Assembly: GCF_001723175.1 (NCBI RefSeq)
Contig: NC_064650.1
Location: 5,580,001 to 5,644,000 of the forward strand
DNA: 64,000 nt
From: Penicillium oxalicum
Taxonomy: Eukaryota; Ascomycota; Eurotiomycetes; Eurotiales; Aspergillaceae
Direction of reading: 5' to 3'
Both the position numbers and the translations under genes were made by a program. Position 1 is the first letter of the stretch. Every line of letters begins with the position of its first letter. The notes below the pieces were generated by a model. That model was given only the letters and a program-made list of their open reading frames with translations, did no database searches and was not told the origin of the DNA. Below are positions 10,498 through 23,089 of the stretch, in pieces.

Positions 10498-13400
10498 GGT
10501 AAAGGAGTGGTTGGAAGTATCTCGAGGGAATGTCTGGTCGATCCGGCGACTCTGGTGTTGGAGAAATTGAAAGGAAGCCAGGTTGGGAAATACCAGTATA
10601 TTTGTATGTTTCGCACTCGCGCTTTATCCACCACCTCTATAGCAGCCCTTGTGCTCACCGGACCCAAGCCAGCAACGTGGTCTGCTTCACCTCCAAAGAA
10701 AAGACACCCTCTCTCTACCAGGTCATTTTGCGAAATGAGCTCAACGAGTTGACGATACCAAGTTGGGTTCCACTTGCTCACGCTCCCATGTAAGCTTTCT
10801 AATTTCGGTAACCGAAACGAAGATCGGGGGCACTCGTTGTCTGCTCATGGCCAATGCGATCACCACCGTTTCAGTGGCTGAGGCTGTCGACGAGGAACGG
10901 TCACATTTCTGGTGGCTGCAAAGGGGCCATCGGGTCATGACCCATGCAACAGATGAAGGTCACCGGTGAATGCACTCGAAGCGCTGGAAGGAAGAAAAGA
11001 CCAGGGACCGCTCCAAACTTGCGAAATGTGACGCCGACCTAGACCGTGGACGTTAAGGATGCGCACGGTCCCACTCATTGCTGATGCTAGATACTCTTGG
11101 TGTTCTGCATGGCCGATGGCCGACAGCCTGTGGCAGATCACGCTCGATCTTTGTCAGGGGTAACTCTGAAAAAGTTGAGTGAACTCTAATGTGTCTGCCG
11201 TTCACCTGGCATCTCAGTCGCGGATGTTGCATTCTCCGATCTTTCCTTCGTCGCCCACCGAGGACAAGCCCATCTTCACGGAATGCCAGTCTCTTGTCTC
11301 GATGTAACTTGATCACAGTGGGGGTGGGGGGAGTGGAGGCGTTGACCACCAAAAAAAGGGTCGATAACGCTACAGCCGAGATTGTTCAGGATTATTCACT
11401 CGGCTGCAAGCTTGACGAATGAGATTGTTTAGAGGCCACCCTCGTCGGTGCGAGCTGCAGGAACGCATCACCCGCGCGGTCTACAAATGTAACACTCATT
11501 AACCATGCGACCGGGGCATGTGCTATGCGACCCAAGACGGAGTGTCGGGTCCTCTTTTGACCTCCCGAATCCTCACGGCTCGACTTTCGAGGGGGCCGCA
11601 ACTGGAGATGCGAGTGTCAGCATGATATGCTTGATGGAGCCATTGTTGCGACCTTGATCGCGAGCTTGGGAGAGAGGAAGGGAGTGTCGAGTTGGGGGTT
11701 TGGGGCCTATTCGGTGGAGTCTGATCCGCCGAGACTGGACTTAGTGTGCCCGAACGGTGTCTTAGATCGGATCTGAGGTGTCTCGGGTAATGTTCTGCTA
11801 AGAATCATCGAAAGATATGAAACCATGTGCCTGAACGGGGCGGCATGGCGGGGGGGAGGAAGAGGCCATGAGATCGTTGCACCACCAGGCGCCTGGTTCT
11901 CCGCCACAAGTTAAGTCCAAGTGCTAAGTTTCATCCTCGAGGCTCTTCCCCTCTTGGGTGCTCCGGAGCTCACGGGGCTCTCACGTGCTTTCCTCTACGC
12001 GCCGAGCGTCTCTCTCTGCCTACGTGGACGACTATATGCGATTGTTTTACTCAGAAGGCTTAATATTTCCGTGCATTAACTCTGTTTAAAGCTCGTCTAC
12101 TCTTTGAAGAGGGAAGTTTGAGATGTATTCATATTATCTCGCTCAGAGACAAGAGCTTGATCTACTGGATTTCTTGTCTTCTTTCTTCCTGCAAAATGAT
12201 CTCGACATTTGATCGGATTCAATATCAATCACGTATCTCCCAATGTCCGAAAACGCTGTGAAAGTGACCAGTGAGCTTAGAGTCCGTCAGTAGCTTTTTT
12301 TAACATCAGATGACTCGGGCAAGTATTTGGAGAAGAATCGCTCTGCAGAAGTGCAGAGCATCTGCAAGAACTCCCGTCATCCATCAAGAACAAGTCACGC
12401 TAATTGTAAAGGGGCCAAATCAACCACCAGGTGTCAAAAATAAAATACAAAATTGGGGGAATTTTTTTTTAAAACGTCTCAAAATAATTTTGACAGAACT
12501 ACCCCACTTTTTATCATTATTATTTTCATTGAGTACCTTTTCTTGCTCATTCAAACATCGGCGCATATCCTGCCCTCGACGGTCGGTCAGATGATCCGTA
12601 CAAATGATTCGAACTCAAATACCGCCTTGCTCTCTCTCTCGACGTTTCCATGGATCTGGAGGAAAGGTGACATTTGATTCATCCTACCGAAAAGACGATG
12701 TAGTGTATAGGACTTTCCAAGAGTTGGGGCATGGACACTTTTCATTCAGCCGACATTCCCTGTCAAGCAAGTCCTGTCGCAGATCAAGATTGCACCGAAA
12801 ACCCAACGACGACATAGGTCGCAGCTAGACAAGTTGCCCTTATCATGCCGATTCACGAACCATGCAAGAACCCCACGTGGATCCCGCGACGTTGCACCAA
12901 GATGTCAATGACAAAGGGAGGTGAAGTTAAGTTATACGACTCTATTATCGGGTTCGAGTAAGTAGTATCCTACCTCCAGACCGTGACTGTTCAAGGACAG
13001 GAATAAAGGCCATATGTCGAGTCGGGTCGTACCTGGATACTAAAGAGACGCGATTATGATGCAGATTGAAAAAGAGTTTGGTTTCGAAAGAATCTAGGTT
13101 GCGACCTAGGGACTAATGTAGAGCTGTCTTTCATCTCCGTTGAACGGCGAGAAAAGAATGAAGACCTTGTCTTGTCGAGGCCACCCAGGCAAGTGTGATG
13201 CTCCAGATTCGTCCACCAACCACATGGAACAAATCCTCAACTGCAAGATGTCAGCATTTGAAGTGCCAACTCCAATGGATCTATATGGTTGCCGAGGACC
13301 ATGGATCTTGAATGAAGCCCCGACTGAACCCTTTGATAGATATTTCAAAGCACAACCCTATACGAACTAACTAGTCTCTGAGTCCAGTCCAGCTCTGGGG

Positions 13401-14254
13401 GATGAATCTAGATCTTTGTGCATGAGACTTTCACTAAAGTTGATTATGAAATGCAGTTTACCTTTCTCCCAATCCACTCTTTCACTTCCAGGATTGTCCG
13501 CCTTTTAGTATGCGACCCACTCTTTTGATGTGGAAGGTTCCCGACGCCGCGTGGAGTGCACCCGTGGACCGATGGATCCCCATGGCGTCCATTGACTCGA
13601 TTGAGCCTTGCAATTACATCAAGACTCGACTCGATGATCGCTTGTATGCCCTTGAATTCTTGTTCCTGTTCCTACCTAAGGGCATTTCATCCAATGTGGG
13701 GGCGTACTTGCAGTTGGCTGTTGGTAATATTCGCCTCGGCGAGAGACACACCTCGCCCAGCCCCCAGAGCATCGTAGAGAGCTCACTGTCTGGGAAGGGA
13801 GTGAGAGGGTGGAATAAGCTTGCTTGAAATTTAACCGTGAGAAACGATTTTTAGATTGATGGGAGAGAGATAGAGAAACCATTATCAATGATCGAATTTC
13901 ATTCTGGTATCTAAAAGGGAAGAGTATGCATATCTGGGGCTCATGCAATAATGTAGTAAGAAGCAAACATTCATAAGACGAAAAATACCTTTGATGGGTT
14001 GAAAATCTTGCGGAGCAGTCAAAAGGAAAAAGGGGTATTTTGTCAAGGTAAATTAGGTGCGTTCAAGTGGTCGTTATTGTAGACCCGGTTCGTCAAGAGG
14101 GAACGCCTCGCATGTCAAAGGAGAACAAAAGGTTGGAAAAACCAAAACATGCTTTTGAACCATGGGTATCCTTTTTTTTTCAAACAGAGCGGGAAAGGAA
14201 CGTCGAGTCTCAAGACCTCACGGCGGAGATCATGTTGACTAAAGAGGATGGGTG
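10498..14254. other. Gene-poor region
   Basis: About 3.8 kb with no supported gene. Open frames at 13140-13370 and 13510-13827 show no recognisable domain, splice context or conserved-looking motif. The first 200 bp upstream of 10497 should contain the chitinase promoter; a weak TATA-like sequence lies near 10591-10604. AT-rich stretches occur around 12430-12560. No transposon remnant or RNA gene was seen. Confidence 0.5.
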
Positions 14255-15823
14255 TCATGATGTCGTAGGAGCGTTTCGTGCACGCTGGATGACCCGAGCC
14301 TCCGAGTACTCTGGCGGAGCCATGTTCATAGCAATGACCGATGCGGGAGGCGGGACAATCGAACGAGGCTGGAAAAACTCATCCACTTCCTCTGGCGTGA
14401 CAATAACGGTGGATTCGGTCTTGGTGGAGAGAGCATTCTTGGGACGGGTGATGACCTGGATCGGAAGACGGAGTGAAATGGTTGGGGTGAGGACGTTGGC
14501 GCCCGGAGTGTGGTAAGTCAACGACAGATCAAGCGCATAGATCCGGGACATGAGGCAGGAGTGGAATGTAGGCACAAATGCCTTCTTCGTGGGGAGACTG
14601 ATGGGAATCACCAGGGAGGTTGTGAAATAGGTGGTGTGAGGACCGGAAGGAGATGACTCGAGTGAATCGTCTGAGATCATCGACTGCATCGAAGGACGGC
14701 GGTCGGGCTCGGTTTGTGACGAGTGCTTTTTCCACTGCGCAGAGGCAACGCACATGTTGGAGATGGGGACAGACTCCACAAAGAGTCCCTGGCCCACTTG
14801 ACTGGCGAGTGTGGAGGTCCTTTGGGTCGGGATATCCTCCCAGGGGCCTGCACCGAAGAAAGTGTTCACTCGAATTTTGCTTGACAAGGAGCCCAGTTGA
14901 GGTGGCTGTTCATTCCCCACAGGATCAAATCGAAGATGAATCGTGGCCGCGGTACTGATCGTCTCATCGGTGACACAGCCAGGAGGGAGCAACCGAATGG
15001 GACTAGGTTGCGAAGCAGAAGCGACCAGTCGGCCGAGCTTGCCTCGCAAAAACCCGCGCTTGACACTCTTTTCCTTTCGAGTGGTGTACAAAGTGTGGTC
15101 GGCCACATTGATGGGCGGCTCCTCATCCACGGTGGGGATGATTCGAACTTTCTTGGCCCTGTTCGCCAAGGTCTTCAATCCGCCTTGATCACCGGCAGAT
15201 CTCTTGAGGACTGCCGCACGAATGATGTAGGAGATCTGACTCATGCTGGGTGCCATGTCATCCAGCAGGGTCTTGCCATTGCCAGCCAGCATGGGATCTC
15301 CCAAGGTCGGTGGTAGTGAGGTGTGTGCATTGTGGATGTGGATACTGGAGCGCGGGTGGGTGCAGGCCTGCGGAAGCAAACGATCGGGCACCACAAAGGT
15401 GAAGGGATATGAATATGTCCGGCCGGCTTCCATCACACGGGGGCAGGGATAGTCAGACTCCTCAATTGGCTGGCGAAGCTTGAGAAACATCTGCTGGGAC
15501 CCCGTCCGCCCTGGGCATGCTGCACGCTCCACAATGGTATGCGACGAGCCTGAGGGGAATGTCAACTCCGCAGTTCCAATACCAAAGACAGTGACAGATT
15601 GCTTCACTGATAGCATACCTTGAAAGATAATCTCAACTTCATCAAAGCGAATATCAGTGTCTACCCGGATGTTCACATTTCCTTCAATGCGATCACCGGT
15701 GGTGTATGAGGTGACCAGACCGGGCTTTTGACCGAACAGCTCAATCTCGATTTTTGGTGGGCACCGGCGAATGAAGAAATCCAGGGACTCTGAGCCGTGG
15801 CTGACGACCGATCTCGCAGCCAT
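14255..15823 (-). CDS. Arrestin-like trafficking adaptor (ART family) with PPxY motif
   Basis: A single exon of 522 residues from the ATG at 15823. The frame stays open about 99 codons further upstream, but that part (hydrophobic then Cys-rich) does not resemble the family, whereas MAARSVVSHGSESLDFF leads directly into the arrestin N-domain (PKIEIELFGQKPG..YTTGDRIEG). An arrestin C-like half follows (ISTAATIHLRF... to about residue 480). A PPEY motif sits at residues 503-506. Known role of the family: PPxY motifs recruit the Rsp5/HulA ubiquitin ligase, and the arrestin fold selects plasma-membrane transporters or receptors for endocytosis. Bul-like and ART-like subfamilies cannot be separated by eye, and the cargo is unknown. 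The C-terminal half contains Ser-rich segments (DDSLESSPSG) suited to phosphoregulation. Confidence 0.8.
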   Translation of the reverse strand: MAARSVVSHGSESLDFFIRRCPPKIEIELFGQKPGLVTSYTTGDRIEGNVNIRVDTDIRFDEVEIIFQGMLSVKQSVTVFGIGTAELTFPSGSSHTIVERAACPGRTGSQQMFLKLRQPIEESDYPCPRVMEAGRTYSYPFTFVVPDRLLPQACTHPRSSIHIHNAHTSLPPTLGDPMLAGNGKTLLDDMAPSMSQISYIIRAAVLKRSAGDQGGLKTLANRAKKVRIIPTVDEEPPINVADHTLYTTRKEKSVKRGFLRGKLGRLVASASQPSPIRLLPPGCVTDETISTAATIHLRFDPVGNEQPPQLGSLSSKIRVNTFFGAGPWEDIPTQRTSTLASQVGQGLFVESVPISNMCVASAQWKKHSSQTEPDRRPSMQSMISDDSLESSPSGPHTTYFTTSLVIPISLPTKKAFVPTFHSCLMSRIYALDLSLTYHTPGANVLTPTISLRLPIQVITRPKNALSTKTESTVIVTPEEVDEFFQPRSIVPPPASVIAMNMAPPEYSEARVIQRARNAPTTS

Positions 15824-18382
15824 TTTGCTTGAATCTTTTCGATGGCTCTCAATTGTTGAGATAGATCCACAGTCGAAGAAAGAGTCTTGGATGCGGCAGA
15901 GCAGGTTGTTTTTGTAGCAGGCTCTATTGTGATCTTTGCCCCCAGTCCCGAAGTATGCGGAGCCTGGAACAAGGGCGGCCGAGGATACGTCACCTGCGCA
16001 GAGCTCCTTGTGAGAATGGACAGAATGCTGGTTGAAATAAAATGTCAAGATGAAATAGAGCAGACTCAAAGATCTCTTGACAGAAATTTCGATCCTTTGT
16101 CCAACTTCTTGACCGGCCAAATAGAAGAGAGAGAAAAAAAAAGAGGGCCTGAGAGAACAAAGCCGTATAGTAAAGAGTGGGTCTGCCGACTAGAAGCGCA
16201 CTGGGGCTCGCGGGACACTCCGTCTGTCTAGATCAATGATTTTCCTATCAAGCAGGAACAGGAGTATTTGTGAATAATAGTGGTTTGTCTTTGGGAATGT
16301 GCAGTCGAGGCGGGATTTTCATCCTCTTTGTACGTCGTGCTGCAAGGCTGGAACCCACCGATGATCAGTCACTTTGAGGGGTTCGTCTCTTACGGTCAAG
16401 ATGGCTTTACAAATCAAACCAGATGCCTGTTAGCCTGGAAAGTGAGTCATCAAACAAATTTACACCTCCAGTAAGAGCCCAGCCCGCTCGGATATGGCAC
16501 AAGGGCGGACCAGAGTTGGGAACGGGATCCCTCTTCGTGTGTGGAGGATCCGTCAGCGCGATCGTGGAGAAGGTGAAGCCGCAAGAAAAGGTTCAGATGG
16601 ACTGGTCGGGCCAACCGAGTCATCGGCCAGAAAGGGCCTGATTGGAGGCTGCCCGCCTCTGGTCACGCCCTTGTGAAAGGCGTCCTCACGCCCTCCAATA
16701 CTCAGTCTCCGCGTACCTCGAAAGGAAGTTCCTGTGAGAAACAGGAAGACTGAACCGCCTGGCTAACCGATCCAACAGTTCGCAAGCATAACGGCATGTC
16801 TAAGTGTCTGTCCAGATGGAACTTGAAAGGATTCCACCTTCCCCAAAGGACCACCCGCTTCGCTTCATTGATTCCCAGAGAAATGCCAAGCTGCCAGTGT
16901 TGTGGCCTCTGCATGCGTGATCAACAATCTCCTCTGAAAAAAAAAAAAGAAAAGAAAAGAAAAACAAAGACATGAACTGTCCCGGCCTGTGGTTTGCTTG
17001 CTCCCGACATGAGAGACTCCTGCGCAATGCACAAGAATGTACCGACTGGGCCAGCGAGTAGGCTGAAGTGATGAGTGGAGCACGCCTTAACAGGGTATGC
17101 ACGGCGCACGCCCTTTTCGCCCTCCGTCTCCACTTGCGGCTTGCGACAAACGGAGTGATCCACTTGCATCAATCTCTGGCGCAAGACGCTCGGTCGTGGA
17201 CTGCCGTGGGCTTTCACACAAAAACCAATCGTCAGGTGCCAGGGCTCACTCTGAGTCAGAAGTAGCGCCCATTGGAGTCTGAAATGACCGTAGTTGGGTC
17301 ATCGATCTGGCATGGGAAAAGCATGTGCAAACCTAAAAGTCTACCACTACCTCGCAGCACAAATCGATGGGTTTGTCAGCACGAGAGACCTGACGGATAT
17401 TAGCCTAAGAGGTGTTGCTTGGGCTCCTACTTGCAATTGCACATGGTCTCATGCTGGTTTTTGAGTCCCCGGTCTCTTTACAATGACACCATCAATGGGG
17501 CCTGCTCAAGGTCTTTTCCGAGGAAAATGACAAACTAGACGGTCTTAGCCGACCTGTCGCCCTCAAACGGACTCGGGAGGATCCAGAATTTTCCGACCAT
17601 AACCGCCACACACCTGCCGTACGGGAACACAGAGGCTCTGGAGCTGTTGGTCGGGATGCCAACGGGACGACAGCTTCAGGAATATTCGGTCTTGCGTCAT
17701 TGCCCGGCCGTGAAAGCCGGTTGTCTGACTCGGCGAATACGGTTTCCGGATAGCAGGGCCCTGAGGCGTTGCTGCGGATCCCGAGATTCATCAGGTGATC
17801 TGCCCTCTGCCGGACATGGCACTGAAACCAGGAATCACCTATCCAGGCAGACAACTTCATCGCGGTTGTCGTATGACATCTGGACGACTGCCGTGTGTTG
17901 GCTATGGGAGTTGGTGGGAAGAAGAGGGTTGGACCGGTTTGGAAATGAGAATCAAGTAGAATTCAAGAGTTGCCAATACATCAAGCCACTACCTAAGAGG
18001 CGTCTACAACGCTGTTCCGACAGATAAATTACGATGAAGACCCGTAGGGCAGATCGGGCCAAATCGTACTCAAAAAACGTCGAAGCATGGAAATCCATGA
18101 TTGATCTTGTCTCAGACTGGACAGACGCGCTGACAAAGCAGGGTCTGTGCAGAATCCAGCTCAAGATAAGCTGATCAAAGGCAGCAAACCGAGCGAGGCA
18201 AGAGACGGGGAGAAGTCTGGCTGGGCAGACAAGCAATCTATCGAGAAAAGACAAAGGCAGCGAAAGTAAAAATGGGTGGATTTCACCACGGGTGAATTAG
18301 TCGACGAGCAAAGAAAAGAGGTATCTAAAACCCAAGCAATGAAAACGCCGTTATCAAGACGCCGAATGCCAAGCTTCATGAA
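15824..18382. other. Intergenic region, arrestin-like gene promoter side / rse1 3' side
   Basis: About 2.6 kb without a supported gene. The arrestin-like promoter and leader should lie in the first few hundred bases. An A/G-rich tract is present at 16937-16968. Open frames on both strands here are short and without recognisable features. Confidence 0.5.
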
Positions 18383-21300
18383 TCAATAAGCGACCCTCGT
18401 TCGCATGTCCTGTGCGTTGGATTAGTATGTCATCTGGGCAAACGGAGGACACGTAAACAGAAGGCTGAACTCACCGAGATCTTGCGTTCGATTTCACGGA
18501 CGGAGCGATCAAGTTCCGCCGCAATCATCATCTTCGTGTCATTGGGCAAAAGGAAGTACATCTCACATAAGTCACCATCGATGACACCTTTCGAGGGCGC
18601 ATAGTAACCTCTATAGATGAGATGATCCCGGCCAGCGAGAGGAGGGGTTTGGGAGGCGAGCTGCATCTCAAGACTTTGGAAGAAGTCGACATCCTCGCGA
18701 CTGACAAAGGGCACAAACATGCCAATGGTTCCTTGAAAGCCAGTCCACACCAGAATGTCTCGACCACCAGCAACCAGTTGCGTTTTGTGGATTCCAGTGG
18801 GAATGTCTTGCACATAGTAATGAACCATGAGATCGAGCCGGTTCGGCGTGCCTTGAAGGTAGCCTCTCTCATGAAGGAGATGGGCTCCAGAGCCATCCTC
18901 GTCAGCTTCCTCTGAGAATTTTGTGGGGCAGCGAAGCAACCAAATGTTGCCAAACTTATCGCCACCCGCCGTAGTTTCATAATCCACCATGGCCGTGGAT
19001 GTTGTCCACCGAGCAACAGTATCATCCACGAATGGGATCATAACGTTCTCTTGGTACTTGTAGACGACGTAAGTCACGCTATCGCGAACATCACTGACGA
19101 TGATTCGACTCCCTTGAGTCTGAAGTCCGACAATAGTGTGAGGGACAACGTGAGCCTGACACTTGCGGAGCAGCTGCTTCATACCCAAATCATAGAGTCG
19201 AAGAAGCGAGCCCACACCGGCAAGCACTCGACCTTGGAATGCAAGAAGAGCCAAAGGAGGATCATCGACTTTGGTTTTGTGAATGAATTCGAGTTCACGA
19301 CCTTCCTCTTGGAAGCGATAGATGTGAATGAAGCCACCGGCGGACGAAGGTGGGTCTGTTGTCATATCCTTGGCTGTTCCGACAACCAGGAATGTCTCGT
19401 CATCCTGGCTAGCGAATGGCACTGCCGCAATGCTCACGGCAGCCTCATTGTCTTCCAAGTCCAGCGAAAATATCACTTGCTTGGACGACACGGGATCGAC
19501 GATTTGAATACAAGACGCCCAGTGTCCCTGGCCGCGAGGGTAGCCAAAATCTGCCGGCGGTAGCACCTCGGCCTCACCGTTACGAGATTTCGAATCCTCG
19601 ATGAGACTCTGTTGTGTCGCCGAAGAGAGGACATTGTTGTCAGACTCAATGACGTAGAAGAGTGGCTGCTCGGGATGTTTGACGAATCGACGAGGAGTGT
19701 GGGCCAATGGAATTGACTCCTGAAGCATGTTATTGTCGAGTTTGTCAATGGAGAAAATTCTAGGAACTGTCAGTCAAATGTCCCTCTAATGGCAAAGACA
19801 AAAAGTAGTGGCAGAGGTAGATGATCTCAGTAGGAACAATTGGAAAAATAAGATAAAAATTTTGTCCACATAGTATTTCGGATCCATTTTTCATCATTTG
19901 ATCGTAAAAGGGCAGACAAGGCGCAAAGGCGGGAGTTGAATACATACCGTAGATTTTTCCCCTGGATGCCAATCATACCTTCCTCACACTGCTCACTTGA
20001 AAAGTTCCAACCCCATTCGAGACCAGGGTAGTCGAGCGGCGTGAGCATGAAACTCTTGGTCTGAACATCGGAATAACCGAGCCACGGGCGCGAACTCAAG
20101 GCAAGCACGGCAGTCTGCCCTTTCACAGAGACCTGGGATAATTTGACAGGCTTCGCGCCGAGGAACCGCGTGCGTGTATCCGACAGTTCACCGGTAACTT
20201 CATCCAAGACAGTGCGAAGGTAGACTCCGGAATAGAGGCCAATGTGCAAATAGAGTGTGGTGCCACCAGAGCTTGAATCAGCCATGGCGATGATGTTCAA
20301 TGCTGAAGGGGCTGATGTCAAGGCTTGAACAGACTTGTTCTCAAGTGTGGAGTCAGGATCCAGACTAAGAATGCGAACTGTGGAATCGTCACAGCCCACC
20401 GCCAAGAAGGAACTGCGAGTGCGTCCTTCAGGAACCTCGCCCAAGCTCAGACAGGTCACGGTGCCGGACATTTGACGACGCTCATCATACTCTGCAAGCG
20501 AGCCGTCTGCGTCCATCTCGAAGTAGACAATCTCTCCTGAGCTGAGCGCCACAGCGACCTGGCGTTGGTTGGTAGCAGCAGCGACGATGGAACGGTGCTG
20601 CGGGGCAGGCCATTCATTGACACGACGATCAGCCATCAAGTGACGGATCCCACGAGGATGCACCTGAATCAACGAATCCTCACCAAGTTGTTGCACAGCA
20701 AGAGTAGGTGCAGTGGACAAGAAGCCAGTGTCAGAAACTTCCTCCACCACCTCGCCGATGCTAAGAACAAGCGTGCCGTTCGCAAAAGAAAGAACAATAT
20801 AAGCATCGTATTCATCACCACGAGCAAGCTTGGTTGTCCACACAGCAGACGGCACAGTCCTGAGCTCCGACTCAACAATTTCTGAGACTTCCAAACCGTG
20901 CTTCAGTGTTCTAAACGAACTACGAGCCCCAGTGCCACCCACGGTGTAGATTTGCGGCGCATCTTCACCCGTGAGGTTGGCAATCTTGCTGTCTGTCATT
21001 GGGTTCAGGGCATTGAGGCTTTCCATCAAGTTCAGATTCTCTGCTGATCGCGGCCGGAAGAAGACGGGGTCGTAGGGAACAGATGGATCAGCCGAGAAAT
21101 TGTCGCTCGTGAACTCGGTTTCCTCATCATCATCGCCAAGTTTCTCGAACTGGTAAAAGTTGTGGTTTCCTGATTCGCTGGCAACATAGAGGAATCCACT
21201 CTTGAGGATTAGAAGACTAGAGGCCACTGGCACAGTGTCGAAGTATTTGATCTTCAATCTTCTCACTTCGCCTGTGAGCTGGCCGTTCTCATCCTCAACC

Positions 21301-22461
21301 ATGTCCAATGTGAGCTTGAACAGGTCACCATCCTCGGTTTGAAGAAGGAAGAAAAAAGCACCTCTCATTTTGTGCATCACACCGGACACAATTGTGCGTT
21401 TACGCTCCGGATTTTCAGTCGCCCCAGTACGTCGAGGAATCGGGACACGGAAAGCGTCCTGATTCGAGTGACGATATGTGATGTTGTCCTCAGCGCATAC
21501 GAGGACACCACTCGGTCCATCGGCTCCACCAGGAACCTGGAAAAGCATGTTTGCGGTGCGATCGACAGGATCGGACCACTTACGGACAACATGATTCAGA
21601 CCAAGATCCAGTTCGTAGAAAACGAGAACTTTTTCAATATCCTCGTACGCTTGTCCGGTTGGATCCTGATCGGCTTCAGAGTAGTCCACTTCCAGAGCAG
21701 CGAAAACCGGGTTTTCGTAACCCACGTCAAGAGCCGTCATCGCAAATACCAGCGTTTGGGGTTTGTGAGCCTCAAGGGGCGAAGAGATGGTAAGCTCTGC
21801 CTGGGAATTGCGGTTGAGAACGTAGACCAGCTTGTTCTTCTCCAGCGAGGCGATGAGACAGGCTCGTCCCTTCGGATCAACGGCTAGGTACTGTCCAGGG
21901 ACAACTCGACGCACTCCGGACTTGCCAAATGTTTCCAAGTGGATCCGATTAAAGCGATTTTGAGAAGGCACATATTCAATAATCGTGATACGACCTGAGT
22001 CAGATCCGATGATGATGTAGTCTAAACGATGAGAAATGACTCAGCAAAGGCATCATCGAGGATAGCAACTTCACAAAGCGTCAACATCGCATACCCGGGC
22101 AGGTGGTAGACTCTTTCAAGAATAGGTATGACAAAACCAAGACCGCGCTACCCGGGAAGCTTGGAGAATCACTAAGTTGAACTCATATTGCGACCAAGGA
22201 CAGCACAGGAGACATACCTTTATTGCTCCCAGCCAGGCGAAAGGCTGCTAGTGAGCGAATGATACCAAATACATCTTGGGAAAAAAGGGGTGTGACCTTG
22301 CCCTGGGTCGGGTCAGGTCGGTGAATGGTGAGCTTGGATCCCGAAGCAGTGACGATTTGCTGCTCCTTGGTGCCTGCAAACTGGCCCAAGATTGCCTGTG
22401 AGATCGCAGTGGGAGGCTGAATCGTCAGGGAGTACATAAACATGTGCGATGTGGTCGCCAT
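18383..22461 (-). CDS. rse1: Pre-mRNA-splicing factor Rse1 (SF3b130/SAP130, U2 snRNP)
   Basis: Four exons: 22461-22218, 22021-19948, 19759-18475 and 18409-18383, giving 1,209 residues, the standard length. Introns are 196, 188 and 65 bp; the last exon encodes only DMRTRVAY. The start [17 protein letters not shown] is the usual family N-terminus; the frame upstream begins with TTG, so the ATG at 22461 is used. An N-terminal MMS1/DDB1-type beta-propeller region ([20 protein letters not shown]) is followed by further WD-like propellers and a C-terminal CPSF_A domain ([20 protein letters not shown], ending VREIERKIS). Known role: scaffold of the SF3b complex in the U2 snRNP, needed for branch-site recognition in the nucleus. 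Neither of the two long introns is a multiple of three, so retaining either shifts the frame. It is divergent from dsk2. Confidence 0.95.
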
Positions 22462-23089
22462 GATGGGCAATTGAAGACAAGCACGAAGGCAATCCTCGCT
22501 GACCCCCGACGCGTAGCAAAATCACCAAACTATGGAACGAGCAATTGCAGTCAAGGGTTTATGATGATCACATGTGTCCCATAGCTGCAAAGGGGAGCCG
22601 CAGATCTAGAAGACTCCTGGGCGCATGCAGAATTTAGGGCGGGGAGGTGAAGAAGCAAGTCTACACAACCTTCACCGAACAGGGAAGGAAGCTGAAGAGG
22701 AAATTTCAAAGGTGCGAGGGTAGCTACTCACAGATCACGTGGAGCTCGGCACTATTGGATTCGACCGCCTTCCGCGCCTGCTTCAACCTTAGGTAATAGT
22801 GCCCCATTGGCGGGCCTCAAATACCCCGTCATCAGATAGACTATCGGCGACAGAGTGCATGGACGTACTAGAAGCATCCTTTCTCATCTCCTTTACGTGA
22901 ACATCCTCCTCTCGCAACCGCAACTACTTACCTTTGATAATTTCTCCTTCGCTTCCCCAAACATCTCGTTTTCTCACCCTGTTAGTCTGTCCGATACCGC
23001 TCCCCGTCCACAGAGTGATCTCTTTGCCGTCTCTATCTCCTTCGTCATCCCCACATCGGAGCCATCGGCTGCACGCCTATTAACTGGCC
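22462..23089. promoter_or_regulatory. Divergent promoter region, rse1 / dsk2
   Basis: These 628 bp lie between two divergent start codons. Visible elements are a palindromic CACGTG near 22737, and two ATTGG (inverted CCAAT) sequences near 22753 and 22806. From about 22870 to the dsk2 ATG the plus strand is C/T-rich, a typical fungal 5' leader. The functional use of these motifs is inference. Confidence 0.5.

Noticed and set aside
13140..13827. Two plus-strand open frames of 76 and 105 codons
   Set aside because: No recognisable features or associated exons.
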